Shown: positions 7,749 to 15,799 of the stretch, piece by piece
How positions within the stretch are numbered: the first letter of the stretch is position 1
How the letters are laid out: each line of letters begins with the position of its first letter
Source: CAWBXL01 sp963837365
GTDB lineage: Bacteria; Acidobacteriota; Terriglobia; Terriglobales; Acidobacteriaceae
Assembly: GCA_963837365.1 (NCBI GenBank)
Contig: CAWIMW010000012.1
Coordinates: 186,001 to 250,000 of the forward strand
Length of the DNA: 64,000 nucleotides
Direction: 5' to 3'
Translations under genes and position numbers: made by a program
Notes under the pieces: model-generated
Database searches by the model: none
What the model saw: the letters and a program-made list of their open reading frames with translations, nothing else
What the model was told of the DNA's origin: nothing

Positions 7749-9857
7749 TTGGTCTCAGCCTTGGTTTTGCAAGTTCTGTTTTGGTTCATGGTGCCCTTGC
7801 CGGCGGCAAGCCAGGGGGCTGCCTCTGTCGGCACGCGCAGCCCGCACGGCCCGCTAAGCATTGCCTGCCAGAACTGCCACACCATGAGCGGGTGGAAGCC
7901 CATCCGCGCCGTCCCTGAATTCAACCACAATCAGACCCGCTTTCCTCTGCGTGGAATGCACCAGGGCGTGGCCTGCACTCAGTGCCACACCAAACCGGTA
8001 TTCACTAATGTTGGCCAGAAATGCGCCGACTGCCACGCTGACATTCACAAGCGGCAATTTGGGGCGTCTTGTGAGCAGTGCCATACGGTGAAGGGATGGC
8101 AAGTGTCTGTACAGCAGATCAAGCAGCACCAGAACCGTTTTCCATTGATGGGAGCGCACGCCGCGCTCGATTGCACCGCCTGCCATACCGGGGCCGCGGT
8201 CGGCCAGTTCCAAGGATTGGCGACTCAATGTTATGCGTGCCACGCCAAGGATTATCAGTCGGCCCAACCCAGCCATGTGGCCAGCGGATTCCCGACCACG
8301 TGTGAGAATTGTCACAGCATGAATAGTTGGCTGGGGGCAAAGTTTGACCATCTGTCTACAGGTTTCGCTTTGACCGGGGCGCACGCGACACTGGATTGCA
8401 CCGCCTGCCATATCGGAGGAAAGTTTAAAGGAACACCTGCGACGTGTTCGGGTTGCCACCTGCCGGATTTCCAGAAAACCACGAACCCGAACCACGTGGC
8501 CGGCAATTTCCCGCAAACCTGCCAAACCTGCCATACGACGGTCGCTTGGCAGCCGGCTACGTTTGATCACTCACTGGTGGGGTTCCCGCTGACCGGCGCA
8601 CATGCGACGTTGCAATGCACGCAGTGCCACACCAATGGAAATTACAACCTCAGCAGTACCGATTGCGCTTCATGTCACATGAAGGATTACCAGGGGACGA
8701 CAAACCCCAACCATGCGCAGGCGGGAATTCCGACGACTTGCGCGACTTGCCACAACACGACTTCTTGGGGAAATGCGACTTTCAATCACTCCAGCACTGG
8801 CTTCCCGCTAACCGGTGTACACGTGACGACGCCGTGCGCGCAGTGCCACGTCAATGGAAATTACAACTTGACTGACACGTCATGCGTATCGTGCCACCTG
8901 AAAGATTTCCAGGGAACGAGCAATCCGAACCACGTGCAGGCGGGCTTCCCGCAGACCTGCCAGACCTGTCATACGACGGCATCCTGGAACACAACTTTCG
9001 ATCACACCACCACTGGATTCGCGCTGACCGGCGCGCATGTCCCCTTGCAATGTTCGCAATGCCACGTGAATGGAAACTATGGTCTGACCACGGGTGTCTG
9101 CTCGTCCTGCCACATGAAGGATTTCCAGACCACGACCGACCCCAATCACGTACAGGCCAGTTTCCCCACGACTTGTGATTCCTGCCATACCACAGCGACA
9201 TGGGCGGGGGCAACCTTCAATCACAATTCAACTGGATTCCCGCTGACCGGCGCGCACACCAACTTGCAGTGCGTGCAGTGCCACGTGAATGGCAACTACA
9301 ACCTGACCAGTACGGCCTGTGTTTCGTGCCATTTGACTAACTTCAACACCACGACGAACCCGAACCATGTGACCTCAGGCTTCCCGCAACAATGCGAAGT
9401 CTGCCATAACACAACCGCGTGGCAACCGTCTTCTTTCAACCACAACAACACCATATTCCCGCTCACGGGTGCGCATACCACCGTGGCTTGCGCCAATTGC
9501 CACGTGAACAACAACTACACTACAGTGCCGACGGATTGCTATTCCTGCCACAAGGCTGATTACCAGACGACGACTAACCCGAACCACGCAGCAGCGGGAT
9601 TCCCGACTACCTGTCAGACTTGTCACACGACGGCTTCCTGGCAAGGGGCGACCTTCAACCACACCTGGTTCCCCACCAGCCACGGCGGGGCAAATGGTGT
9701 GTGCGCCACATGTCATACCAATTCGTCCGATTATGCCGTTTTCCAGTGCACAAATTGCCATGCTCAATCACAAACCGATTCCAACCATCGCGGTGTACGG
9801 AATTACGTGTACAGCAGCCCCAGTTGCTATTCATGCCATCCCTCAGGGCGATCGTGA
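7749..9857 (+). CDS. Secreted 28-heme c-type cytochrome with tandem tri-heme repeats
   Basis: A 702-residue multihaem cytochrome with 28 CXXCH motifs by my count. Residues 181-617 are six tandem copies of a 72-73 residue unit, each holding three CXXCH motifs plus conserved FDH/FNH, AH and NPNH histidines. The last part (about residues 618-702) is a shorter, divergent cap with four motifs. I used a TTG start at 7749, because it places a hydrophobic signal (LVLQVLFWFMVPLPAASQG) at the N-terminus and no ATG in frame lies upstream; an internal ATG at the FMVPLP position would leave too short a signal. The first 180 residues resemble the 23-haem neighbour, which suggests duplication followed by repeat expansion. 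Mature units are Thr-, Asn- and Gly-rich, which fits an extracellular or surface location. Confidence 0.9.
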   Translation: MVSALVLQVLFWFMVPLPAASQGAASVGTRSPHGPLSIACQNCHTMSGWKPIRAVPEFNHNQTRFPLRGMHQGVACTQCHTKPVFTNVGQKCADCHADIHKRQFGASCEQCHTVKGWQVSVQQIKQHQNRFPLMGAHAALDCTACHTGAAVGQFQGLATQCYACHAKDYQSAQPSHVASGFPTTCENCHSMNSWLGAKFDHLSTGFALTGAHATLDCTACHIGGKFKGTPATCSGCHLPDFQKTTNPNHVAGNFPQTCQTCHTTVAWQPATFDHSLVGFPLTGAHATLQCTQCHTNGNYNLSSTDCASCHMKDYQGTTNPNHAQAGIPTTCATCHNTTSWGNATFNHSSTGFPLTGVHVTTPCAQCHVNGNYNLTDTSCVSCHLKDFQGTSNPNHVQAGFPQTCQTCHTTASWNTTFDHTTTGFALTGAHVPLQCSQCHVNGNYGLTTGVCSSCHMKDFQTTTDPNHVQASFPTTCDSCHTTATWAGATFNHNSTGFPLTGAHTNLQCVQCHVNGNYNLTSTACVSCHLTNFNTTTNPNHVTSGFPQQCEVCHNTTAWQPSSFNHNNTIFPLTGAHTTVACANCHVNNNYTTVPTDCYSCHKADYQTTTNPNHAAAGFPTTCQTCHTTASWQGATFNHTWFPTSHGGANGVCATCHTNSSDYAVFQCTNCHAQSQTDSNHRGVRNYVYSSPSCYSCHPSGRS
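8289..9599 (+). repeat. Six in-frame tandem repeats of about 219 bp, each coding a tri-heme unit
   Basis: Six consecutive copies (lengths 73, 73, 73, 72, 73, 73 codons) begin with F/I-P-x-x-C-x-x-CH and end with NPNH plus about four residues. Each unit carries CxxCH at unit positions of about 5, 37 and 53. DNA copies have diverged but still share phrases such as ctgaccgg(c)gcgca, so the array is older than a very recent slippage event yet clearly of tandem-duplication origin. It contributes 18 of the 28 haem sites. Confidence 0.9.
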
Positions 9858-9901
9858 TGATAGCAACGACACGGAGCAAGCACCGCGATTGATATCCCCC
9901 G

Positions 9902-12649
9902 ATGAGGTCGGAACTAATACAACTCGGTTTGCTGGTCCTGCTGGCATCTTCTGCCCTGGCACAGGCCGCGCCCGCAACTTTGGACGAAGTGAAAGCGGTA
10001 CGTTCGGGAAACTCTGTTCAAATCGAAGTGGCTCTGTCCACACCGGTAAAACCGACTGTGACCGTCACCAGTGACCCGGCCCGGTTAATCCTGGATTTTC
10101 CCGGCGTCACTACTGCCACCACCCAGCAGCATGTCGCCGTCAATGGAAACGGCGTCCGCCAGGTCCGCTATGCGCTTTACAAGTCCGATCCTCCGATTAC
10201 CCGAGTAGTCGTGGATTTGGATCGTCCGTACCCGTATGAAGTGCATAGCGATGGCAACCACATCACATTGACCGTGCAGGGATCGGTCACGGCTCGGGCG
10301 ACCAAACGACAGGTCCCGGCAGCGGCGGCTTCGGGAGGGCTGTTCGAAATCTTCCGGCGGCGCGGTCCGTCCTCGCCTCAGTACAGTAGCAATGAAGAGG
10401 ACTTGAAACGCCCCATTCCCGGCTCAACTCCAAGCGCGGCCCACCCTAACGTCGGCAGCCTACAGCAGGGGACGGTGTTTCCTGGCTTGGGCGCTCCTGG
10501 GGCGGGAAATGTTCCAGCAAGAAATGGTGGTGCATCTACGCCTGCACCAACGACAACTGCCAGCGTTCCCACAACCAGTACTCCGAACAAGCCGGCAGTG
10601 ACAGTCACGGCGAGTACGCCTGCACCTCCTGCACCTGTTCCAACGACGAACACTGTTACTCCCCCTACGGCACAAGTGGAGTCACCAAAGACGGATTCTC
10701 AGCCTGCGGTCGTGGCACTGCCTGCCAGTCAACCAGCTCCGACCGAAGTGCAGAAGGCTCAACCAGTTGTAGCCGCAGTCATACCGCCGACTCACCCGAT
10801 ACCGACGAATCCTGTTAACACCACGAATCCGTTGCCACCTCCGCAATCAGTTACACCAGCTTTCGCCGAAGAGAAACCGTCGGAGGAGAAGCCCGCTGAG
10901 GCTCAGAACGATAGCGGATCTCCGTCAGAACTGGCCATCGCGGCTATTTCGCCGACCACCCCGGCAACTCAGAAAGCGAGCGCTGAGCCTACGCCCGCCA
11001 TGCCCGCGCTCGATCCAAACCTCAAAACAGTTTTCCGCGTGAAATACGTCGCCGAAGGAGTGGCGTATCTGGACGGCGGGAGCAGTGCGGGATTGACCGA
11101 AGGCATGAAGTTGGAGATCAAAGAAACTGATCTCGCAGTGAAACAAGGGAGCACGGCTGACGCCAATGACCCACGAGTTGTAGCCGAGTTGGTAGTCGCC
11201 GCTGTCGCTGATACTTCCGCCGTAACTGATATCCATACCCCCAAACGCCCAGTCAAAGTGGGCGATCTGGCGTACCTCTCATCCGGCGACGCGCAAGCTT
11301 TGGTACAGCAAAGGGCCCTCAGTGCAACTCGCAAATATCCCATCGCGGTCACCTTTACTGAAGATGATCCCCAGGACGAAGAAGCGCGAGCCGAAGTGCC
11401 GCGGCCTCCGCAACCATCGGTAAACCGCGCGCGCGGATGGATCGGCCTCGATCACATGGGCACGGTCACGCACGGAAGTGCGCCCATGAAGAGCGATGAC
11501 CTTGGCGTGGTGTTACGGGCTGACTTTACTCGAATTGGTGGTACATATTGGAACCTGACCGGCTACTGGCGTGGGCGTTTGAGTTCGCGCTCCACCACCA
11601 CACAGCCAACGCTACAAGACCTTATCAATCGTACGTATCACCTGGGGATGACATATGAAAATCCCAATTCACGCTTTGTGGCCGGCGTGGGCCGTCTCTA
11701 TTTGCCCTGGGCCCCCAGCCTGAACACGATTGATGGCGGCTACTTCGGAATGCGCTTCGGGCATGGTGGGACGGTTGGGCTGTTTGCTGGTTCTACTCCA
11801 GATCCCACTTCGTGGAACTACAATCCTGACCAGCGGCTGGGCGGCGCTTTCGTTAATTTTCAGGGTGGATCCTACGACAATTTCTTCTACACCAGCACCT
11901 CCGGTGTTGGCGCCAGCCTGTTGAAGTGGCAAATGGACCGGCCCTTCGTTTTCTTCGAAAATACGCTAGCTTATAAACGAAACATCTCCATTTACGATTC
12001 GTTGCAGGCAGACAGCCCGCGAGGCAACGCTGCCGTTCCTGCGCCAGGCGCTGGCCTGAGCCGGAATTTTCTGACCGTGCGCTTGCAGGTGCATCCCCGG
12101 CTGGAACTCGATTTCAATCACAACTACTTCCGCGACATTCCAACATTTGACCCAACGCTCATTGGCACGGGACTGCTCGATAAATATCTGTTCACCGGCT
12201 TTAGTGTGGGAGCACGCGCGGAAATTGTGAAGCAAGTCTTCTTGTATGGCGACGTGGGTCGCAGCAATCGCAGCGGCGATACCAAGAATTCCTGGAACCA
12301 GATGGTCGGTCTCAGCTTTAACCACCTGCCATGGTTTGGGCTTCGCGCCGACGCGCACTACTCGCGCTTCAACAGCTCGTTTGGCGATGGCTCCTACGAA
12401 TCGGTTTCAGTTTCGCGCGACATAACCGATACGCTGCGTCTCAGCGTACTCGGCGGGACCCAGAACTACAGTTCTACTCTGGCCAGCAACAATCGCTCCC
12501 GTTTCGTGAATAGCAACGTGGAGTGGTCATTCGGGACCCACTATTTCACTCAAGGTGGCTTCACCATCAATCGCGGGGGCAGCCTGAGCTATGACCAATG
12601 GCTGTTCACCGTGGGCTACCGCTTCGATTCGAAAGCGAGGCATAAATGA
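9902..12649 (+). CDS. AMIN-domain, linker and outer-membrane beta-barrel protein (putative conduit porin)
   Basis: A 915-residue envelope protein in four parts. Residues 1-22 form a signal peptide. About residues 25-125 match the AMIN domain (DPARLILDFPGV and VRQVRYALYK segments), a module that binds peptidoglycan or guides secretins and amidases. About residues 150-365 are a Pro/Thr/Ser/Ala-rich linker. About residues 378-465 form a small beta domain. From about residue 510 to the end, alternating aromatic and polar strands (YWNLTGYWRGRL, LFTVGYRF) look like a 14-18 strand outer-membrane beta-barrel. Lying between the multihaem cytochromes and the membrane cytochrome b, it is the best candidate for the barrel that would let electrons cross the outer membrane. 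It overlaps the next gene by four bases. The barrel call is by eye. Confidence 0.75.
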   Translation: MRSELIQLGLLVLLASSALAQAAPATLDEVKAVRSGNSVQIEVALSTPVKPTVTVTSDPARLILDFPGVTTATTQQHVAVNGNGVRQVRYALYKSDPPITRVVVDLDRPYPYEVHSDGNHITLTVQGSVTARATKRQVPAAAASGGLFEIFRRRGPSSPQYSSNEEDLKRPIPGSTPSAAHPNVGSLQQGTVFPGLGAPGAGNVPARNGGASTPAPTTTASVPTTSTPNKPAVTVTASTPAPPAPVPTTNTVTPPTAQVESPKTDSQPAVVALPASQPAPTEVQKAQPVVAAVIPPTHPIPTNPVNTTNPLPPPQSVTPAFAEEKPSEEKPAEAQNDSGSPSELAIAAISPTTPATQKASAEPTPAMPALDPNLKTVFRVKYVAEGVAYLDGGSSAGLTEGMKLEIKETDLAVKQGSTADANDPRVVAELVVAAVADTSAVTDIHTPKRPVKVGDLAYLSSGDAQALVQQRALSATRKYPIAVTFTEDDPQDEEARAEVPRPPQPSVNRARGWIGLDHMGTVTHGSAPMKSDDLGVVLRADFTRIGGTYWNLTGYWRGRLSSRSTTTQPTLQDLINRTYHLGMTYENPNSRFVAGVGRLYLPWAPSLNTIDGGYFGMRFGHGGTVGLFAGSTPDPTSWNYNPDQRLGGAFVNFQGGSYDNFFYTSTSGVGASLLKWQMDRPFVFFENTLAYKRNISIYDSLQADSPRGNAAVPAPGAGLSRNFLTVRLQVHPRLELDFNHNYFRDIPTFDPTLIGTGLLDKYLFTGFSVGARAEIVKQVFLYGDVGRSNRSGDTKNSWNQMVGLSFNHLPWFGLRADAHYSRFNSSFGDGSYESVSVSRDITDTLRLSVLGGTQNYSSTLASNNRSRFVNSNVEWSFGTHYFTQGGFTINRGGSLSYDQWLFTVGYRFDSKARHK

Positions 12650-13446
12650 CGAAGACCATTTGCTCCCGAAACTTTCTTCGCTTGGCATTGTGCGTCGGAT
12701 TCTGCCTGCTGAGTATCACCGCCCGGGCCGCTGACGACCTGGAGCAACTTCTGGCGCGTACTTCCGCCCGGGTGGCGGATTCACTGGAAAAATTCTCCGA
12801 AGTGAAATGCACCGAGAAGGTGAAGCAGGAGAAACTCTCGCCAAACGGAAAGGTAGAGCGCGATATTGAATCTACTTACGATTACCTAGTGATCTTCAGC
12901 GATGCCGATGGCGACCTGAACCTCAATGAGTCCCGGCTTCCATTGGGTGCAGCGAAGACAGATAAGAAGAACACACCGCTGCTGGTGACCAATGGTTTCG
13001 CGACTCTTTTTCTGGTTTTCCACCCTTACTATGCGGGAAGCTTCCAATTCACCGCCTTGGAAGATGACACCATCGCAGGTCAAAAGGTGAAGAAGGTCGG
13101 ATTCCATTATGTCCCCGGCAGCCGTTCTCCGGCGGCGCTGGCATTGCGTGGACGCGAATATCCGCTTCAACTTTCCGGCACTGCATGGATTGAGCCTGAA
13201 ACCGGAGCAATCCTCAAGATTGACGCTGACATCGGGAACACCATGGAGGACGTGGGACTGAAAACTCTCCACTCTGAGGTGGAGTATAGCCCGGTTCCCT
13301 TCCATGAGTTGAAAACTTCGTATTGGTTCCCCGTGCAGGCCAACGTGGAGGTCGAGACCCCGCGCCAGCACTGGCGTAATACACATTCATTTACCGATTA
13401 CCAGAGGTTCTCAGTAAGCACAGAAGAAAAGGTGGCAAGCAAATGA
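12646..13446 (+). CDS. Secreted protein of unknown function, conserved within the redox cluster
   Basis: A 266-residue protein with a clear signal peptide (cleavage after ITARA, about residue 28). I did not recognise a family. The mature part is mostly beta-strand-like, with repeated hydrophobic/charged alternation and phrases such as GTAWIEPETGAILKI that recall the LolA/LolB-like fold used for lipid or lipoprotein carriage; this is only a resemblance. There is no CXXCH and no other cofactor motif. It overlaps the barrel gene by four bases upstream and the cytochrome b gene by four bases downstream, so it belongs to the same transcription unit. A chaperone for the barrel or for outer-membrane delivery of a cytochrome is one possibility. 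Confidence 0.85.
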   Translation: MTKTICSRNFLRLALCVGFCLLSITARAADDLEQLLARTSARVADSLEKFSEVKCTEKVKQEKLSPNGKVERDIESTYDYLVIFSDADGDLNLNESRLPLGAAKTDKKNTPLLVTNGFATLFLVFHPYYAGSFQFTALEDDTIAGQKVKKVGFHYVPGSRSPAALALRGREYPLQLSGTAWIEPETGAILKIDADIGNTMEDVGLKTLHSEVEYSPVPFHELKTSYWFPVQANVEVETPRQHWRNTHSFTDYQRFSVSTEEKVASK

Positions 13447-14384
13447 GCGCTACAACCAGCGTCGCAACTCGAATGATGGCTGCTCGGGACGCCGAACGGT
13501 CCCATCGCATTCGTATGGTCGTCCTTTATGTGCTGGCGATCGCCCTTATCGTGGGGCTGGCGGTATATGGCTTTGAATATTACACCCTCGGCGCGGCCGA
13601 CCGTCCTTTTTCTGCAAAACACGCACTGCTCAAACCGAGCGGAACGATCGGATTGCGGCTTGGGTTTCTTGGCTTAGCCATGTTTTTCACGATCTTTCTC
13701 TATCCGTTGCGCAAGCGCTGGACATGGCTTTCGCGGCAGGGATCTTCGAAACACTGGCTGGACATTCACGTTCTGCTGGGGATTTCCGCTCCGTTCATCA
13801 TCGCTTTTCACTCCTCTTTTAAGTTCCAGGGATTCGCCGGAATGGCTTTCTGGATTATGGTGGCAGTGTCGCTAAGCGGAATCATTGGAAGATATGTGTA
13901 TGCTCAGATCCCGCGTAATTTGAATACCGCGGAACTTTCGTTAAAGGAATTGCAGGAACTCCAGGACCGGCTCTCGCAAAACCTGGTCGAGCAAAAACTG
14001 CTTCCCGCCGGCGGCTTGCGTTCCTTGCTCAGCTTCCCCAGTCCACAAAAAGTCCAGCAGATGTTCATTGTGAACGCCCTGGTGTACATGATTTCACTGG
14101 ATGTTATGCGCCCCTTTCGAATCGCCGCCATTCGCCGCGGTGCTCTCGGTTGGGGAGAAAAGTTCTCCACCTTCGGCGGTTTGCTGCGGACGCGAAACTA
14201 CGCCCTGGAAAACGCCATTTCCACCGCACGAGAAGAGGCTTCACTGTCCAAGCGCATCCTCTTCCTCTCTCGTTCGCAACAGGTGTTTCACCTTTGGCAC
14301 GTGATACACAAACCTTTTAGTTACTCTTTTGCACTTTTGGCCATCATTCATATTGTCGTAGTTTCAATGATGGGATATTTCTAA
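13443..14384 (+). CDS. Membrane b-type cytochrome with two HX13H helices (ferric-reductase-like)
   Basis: A 313-residue integral membrane protein with about five or six helices (near residues 26-44, 68-88, 106-124, 132-154, 206-220 and 292-312). Two helices each carry a histidine pair exactly 14 residues apart: H109/H123 and H289/H303. This HX13H spacing on two helices is the hallmark of the two stacked b haems in the ferric reductase/NADPH oxidase superfamily. The C-terminal flavin and nucleotide domains of that superfamily are absent here. The next gene, five bases downstream, encodes a separate ferredoxin-flavin NAD(P)-type oxidoreductase that could supply them. Predicted job: move electrons from the cytoplasmic side to periplasmic multihaem cytochromes. 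Overlaps the preceding gene by four bases. Confidence 0.82.
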   Translation: MSATTSVATRMMAARDAERSHRIRMVVLYVLAIALIVGLAVYGFEYYTLGAADRPFSAKHALLKPSGTIGLRLGFLGLAMFFTIFLYPLRKRWTWLSRQGSSKHWLDIHVLLGISAPFIIAFHSSFKFQGFAGMAFWIMVAVSLSGIIGRYVYAQIPRNLNTAELSLKELQELQDRLSQNLVEQKLLPAGGLRSLLSFPSPQKVQQMFIVNALVYMISLDVMRPFRIAAIRRGALGWGEKFSTFGGLLRTRNYALENAISTAREEASLSKRILFLSRSQQVFHLWHVIHKPFSYSFALLAIIHIVVVSMMGYF

Positions 14385-14388
14385 GACC

Positions 14389-15783
14389 ATGCAAACTCTG
14401 ATCGCCTTTGCCGTCGCAGCAGCCTTCAGTGCGTTCTTCCTGCGCGGCTACCTGAAGGGCCTGAAAAAGAAAGAGAAGAAAGCGCGTGAGGCGCTGGAAC
14501 AGGGCAAAATCTATTCCAGCGGGCCCAGGGCGCAGCATCCGCATATTGATACCAACTACTGCATCGGCTGCGCGACCTGCACCAGCGTATGTCCGGAAGG
14601 CGATGTGCTCGCCATGCTCGGGGGCAAAGCGGTCATCGTCAACGGACATAAATGCGTTGGCCACAGCCTTTGCGCGGAAGCGTGCCCGGTTGGCGCGATC
14701 ACTATGGTCATGGCCAGCCCCACCATGGGCGCGGACATGCCGTACATCACGCCCGAGTTTGAGACCAGCATTCCCAACCTGTTTATCGTGGGAGAACTTG
14801 GTGGGCTGGCATTGATCAAGAACGCGGTCAACCAGGGGCGCGATTGCGTAGACACGATTGCCAGAAGGTTCGCGCAAAACAAACCCGCCGTTCAGCAAGG
14901 CGTTCACGATGTTCTTATCATCGGCGCTGGCCCGGCGGGAATCAGCGCTTCCCTCCGCTGCATTGAAAATAAGCTTAACTACATCACCCTGGAGCAGGAC
15001 GAGGTGGGCGGCACGGTAGCGAAATTTCCCCGCCAGAAACTGGTGATGACCAGCCCCGTGCAATTTCCCATGTACGGGAAATTCAAGAAGATGGAGCTTT
15101 CCAAGGAACATCTTCTGGCGTTCTGGGACATGGTGCTGAATCGGTCAGATTTCAACGTTCGCACGGGGGAAAAAGTAGATGAAATCAAACGTGGTGAAGA
15201 CGGCATCTTTTCCGTCAAAACTGCCAGCAATCAATATCACGCGCGGGCGGTAGTGCTGGCGCTGGGCCGTACCGGTACTCCGCGTAAGCTGGGCGTCAAG
15301 GGAGAGGAATTGCCCAAGGTGATGTACCGCCTCATCGAAACCGATCACTACATCAATAAGAAACTGCTGATCGTCGGAGGCGGCGATAGTGCAGTTGAAG
15401 CGGCCTTAGGTCTGGCCAACCAAAAAGGCAACCAGGTCACGCTTTCCTACCGGCAGGACCGATTCAGCCGGATCAAAGATCGCAACGCAAAACGCATTGA
15501 AGAAAGCATTAGCTCCGGCAAGATCAAAGTGCTCTTCAATTCTCAACCCATTGAGTTCAAACCGCAGAGCGCGGTCCTACAGGTAAATGGCGCCCAGCCG
15601 CAGGAAATTCCCAACGACTTCGTCTGGATCTTTGCCGGAGGAACTCCGCCCTATGATTTCCTCAAGAAGATTGGCGTCAGGTTTGGGATGCACGATATGA
15701 CCGTCGAAGCCAGCACGGAAGCGAAAAAAGCAGCCGAGGAAAAGAAGCAATTGGCCCAGGCCGCGGGCAGCGTTGCCAGATAA
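14389..15783 (+). CDS. Membrane-anchored ferredoxin-flavin pyridine nucleotide oxidoreductase
   Basis: A 464-residue fusion. Residues 1-20 form a membrane anchor, then a basic stretch. Residues 53-105 form a two-cluster ferredoxin: the first motif is canonical (C58, C61, C64, C68-P), while the second reads C89-x2-H92-x2-C95-x3-C99-P, with histidine where the second cysteine should be. From residue 175 a thioredoxin-reductase-like FAD domain follows (GAGPAG at 179-184), with a nucleotide-binding motif GGGDSA further on. The redox-active CxxC of true thioredoxin reductases is not visible. It therefore probably passes electrons between NAD(P)H, FAD and iron-sulfur clusters, and on to the cytochrome b encoded just upstream. 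The C-terminus is Lys/Ala/Glu-rich. Last gene of the cluster; the next gene is convergent, 16 bases away. Confidence 0.85.
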   Translation: MQTLIAFAVAAAFSAFFLRGYLKGLKKKEKKAREALEQGKIYSSGPRAQHPHIDTNYCIGCATCTSVCPEGDVLAMLGGKAVIVNGHKCVGHSLCAEACPVGAITMVMASPTMGADMPYITPEFETSIPNLFIVGELGGLALIKNAVNQGRDCVDTIARRFAQNKPAVQQGVHDVLIIGAGPAGISASLRCIENKLNYITLEQDEVGGTVAKFPRQKLVMTSPVQFPMYGKFKKMELSKEHLLAFWDMVLNRSDFNVRTGEKVDEIKRGEDGIFSVKTASNQYHARAVVLALGRTGTPRKLGVKGEELPKVMYRLIETDHYINKKLLIVGGGDSAVEAALGLANQKGNQVTLSYRQDRFSRIKDRNAKRIEESISSGKIKVLFNSQPIEFKPQSAVLQVNGAQPQEIPNDFVWIFAGGTPPYDFLKKIGVRFGMHDMTVEASTEAKKAAEEKKQLAQAAGSVAR

Positions 15784-15799
15784 GTAAGCGTCAGACGTC

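Noticed and set aside
5835..9224. Several minus-strand frames of 100-240 codons opposite the multihaem cytochromes
   Set aside because: They arise because the repetitive Cys/His codons give few stops on the other strand; they repeat the array pattern in reverse and have no family match.
8289..9599. Regular repeats that might suggest a CRISPR array
   Set aside because: Repeat period is about 219 bp, in frame within one protein gene, without conserved short direct repeats and spacers or cas genes.
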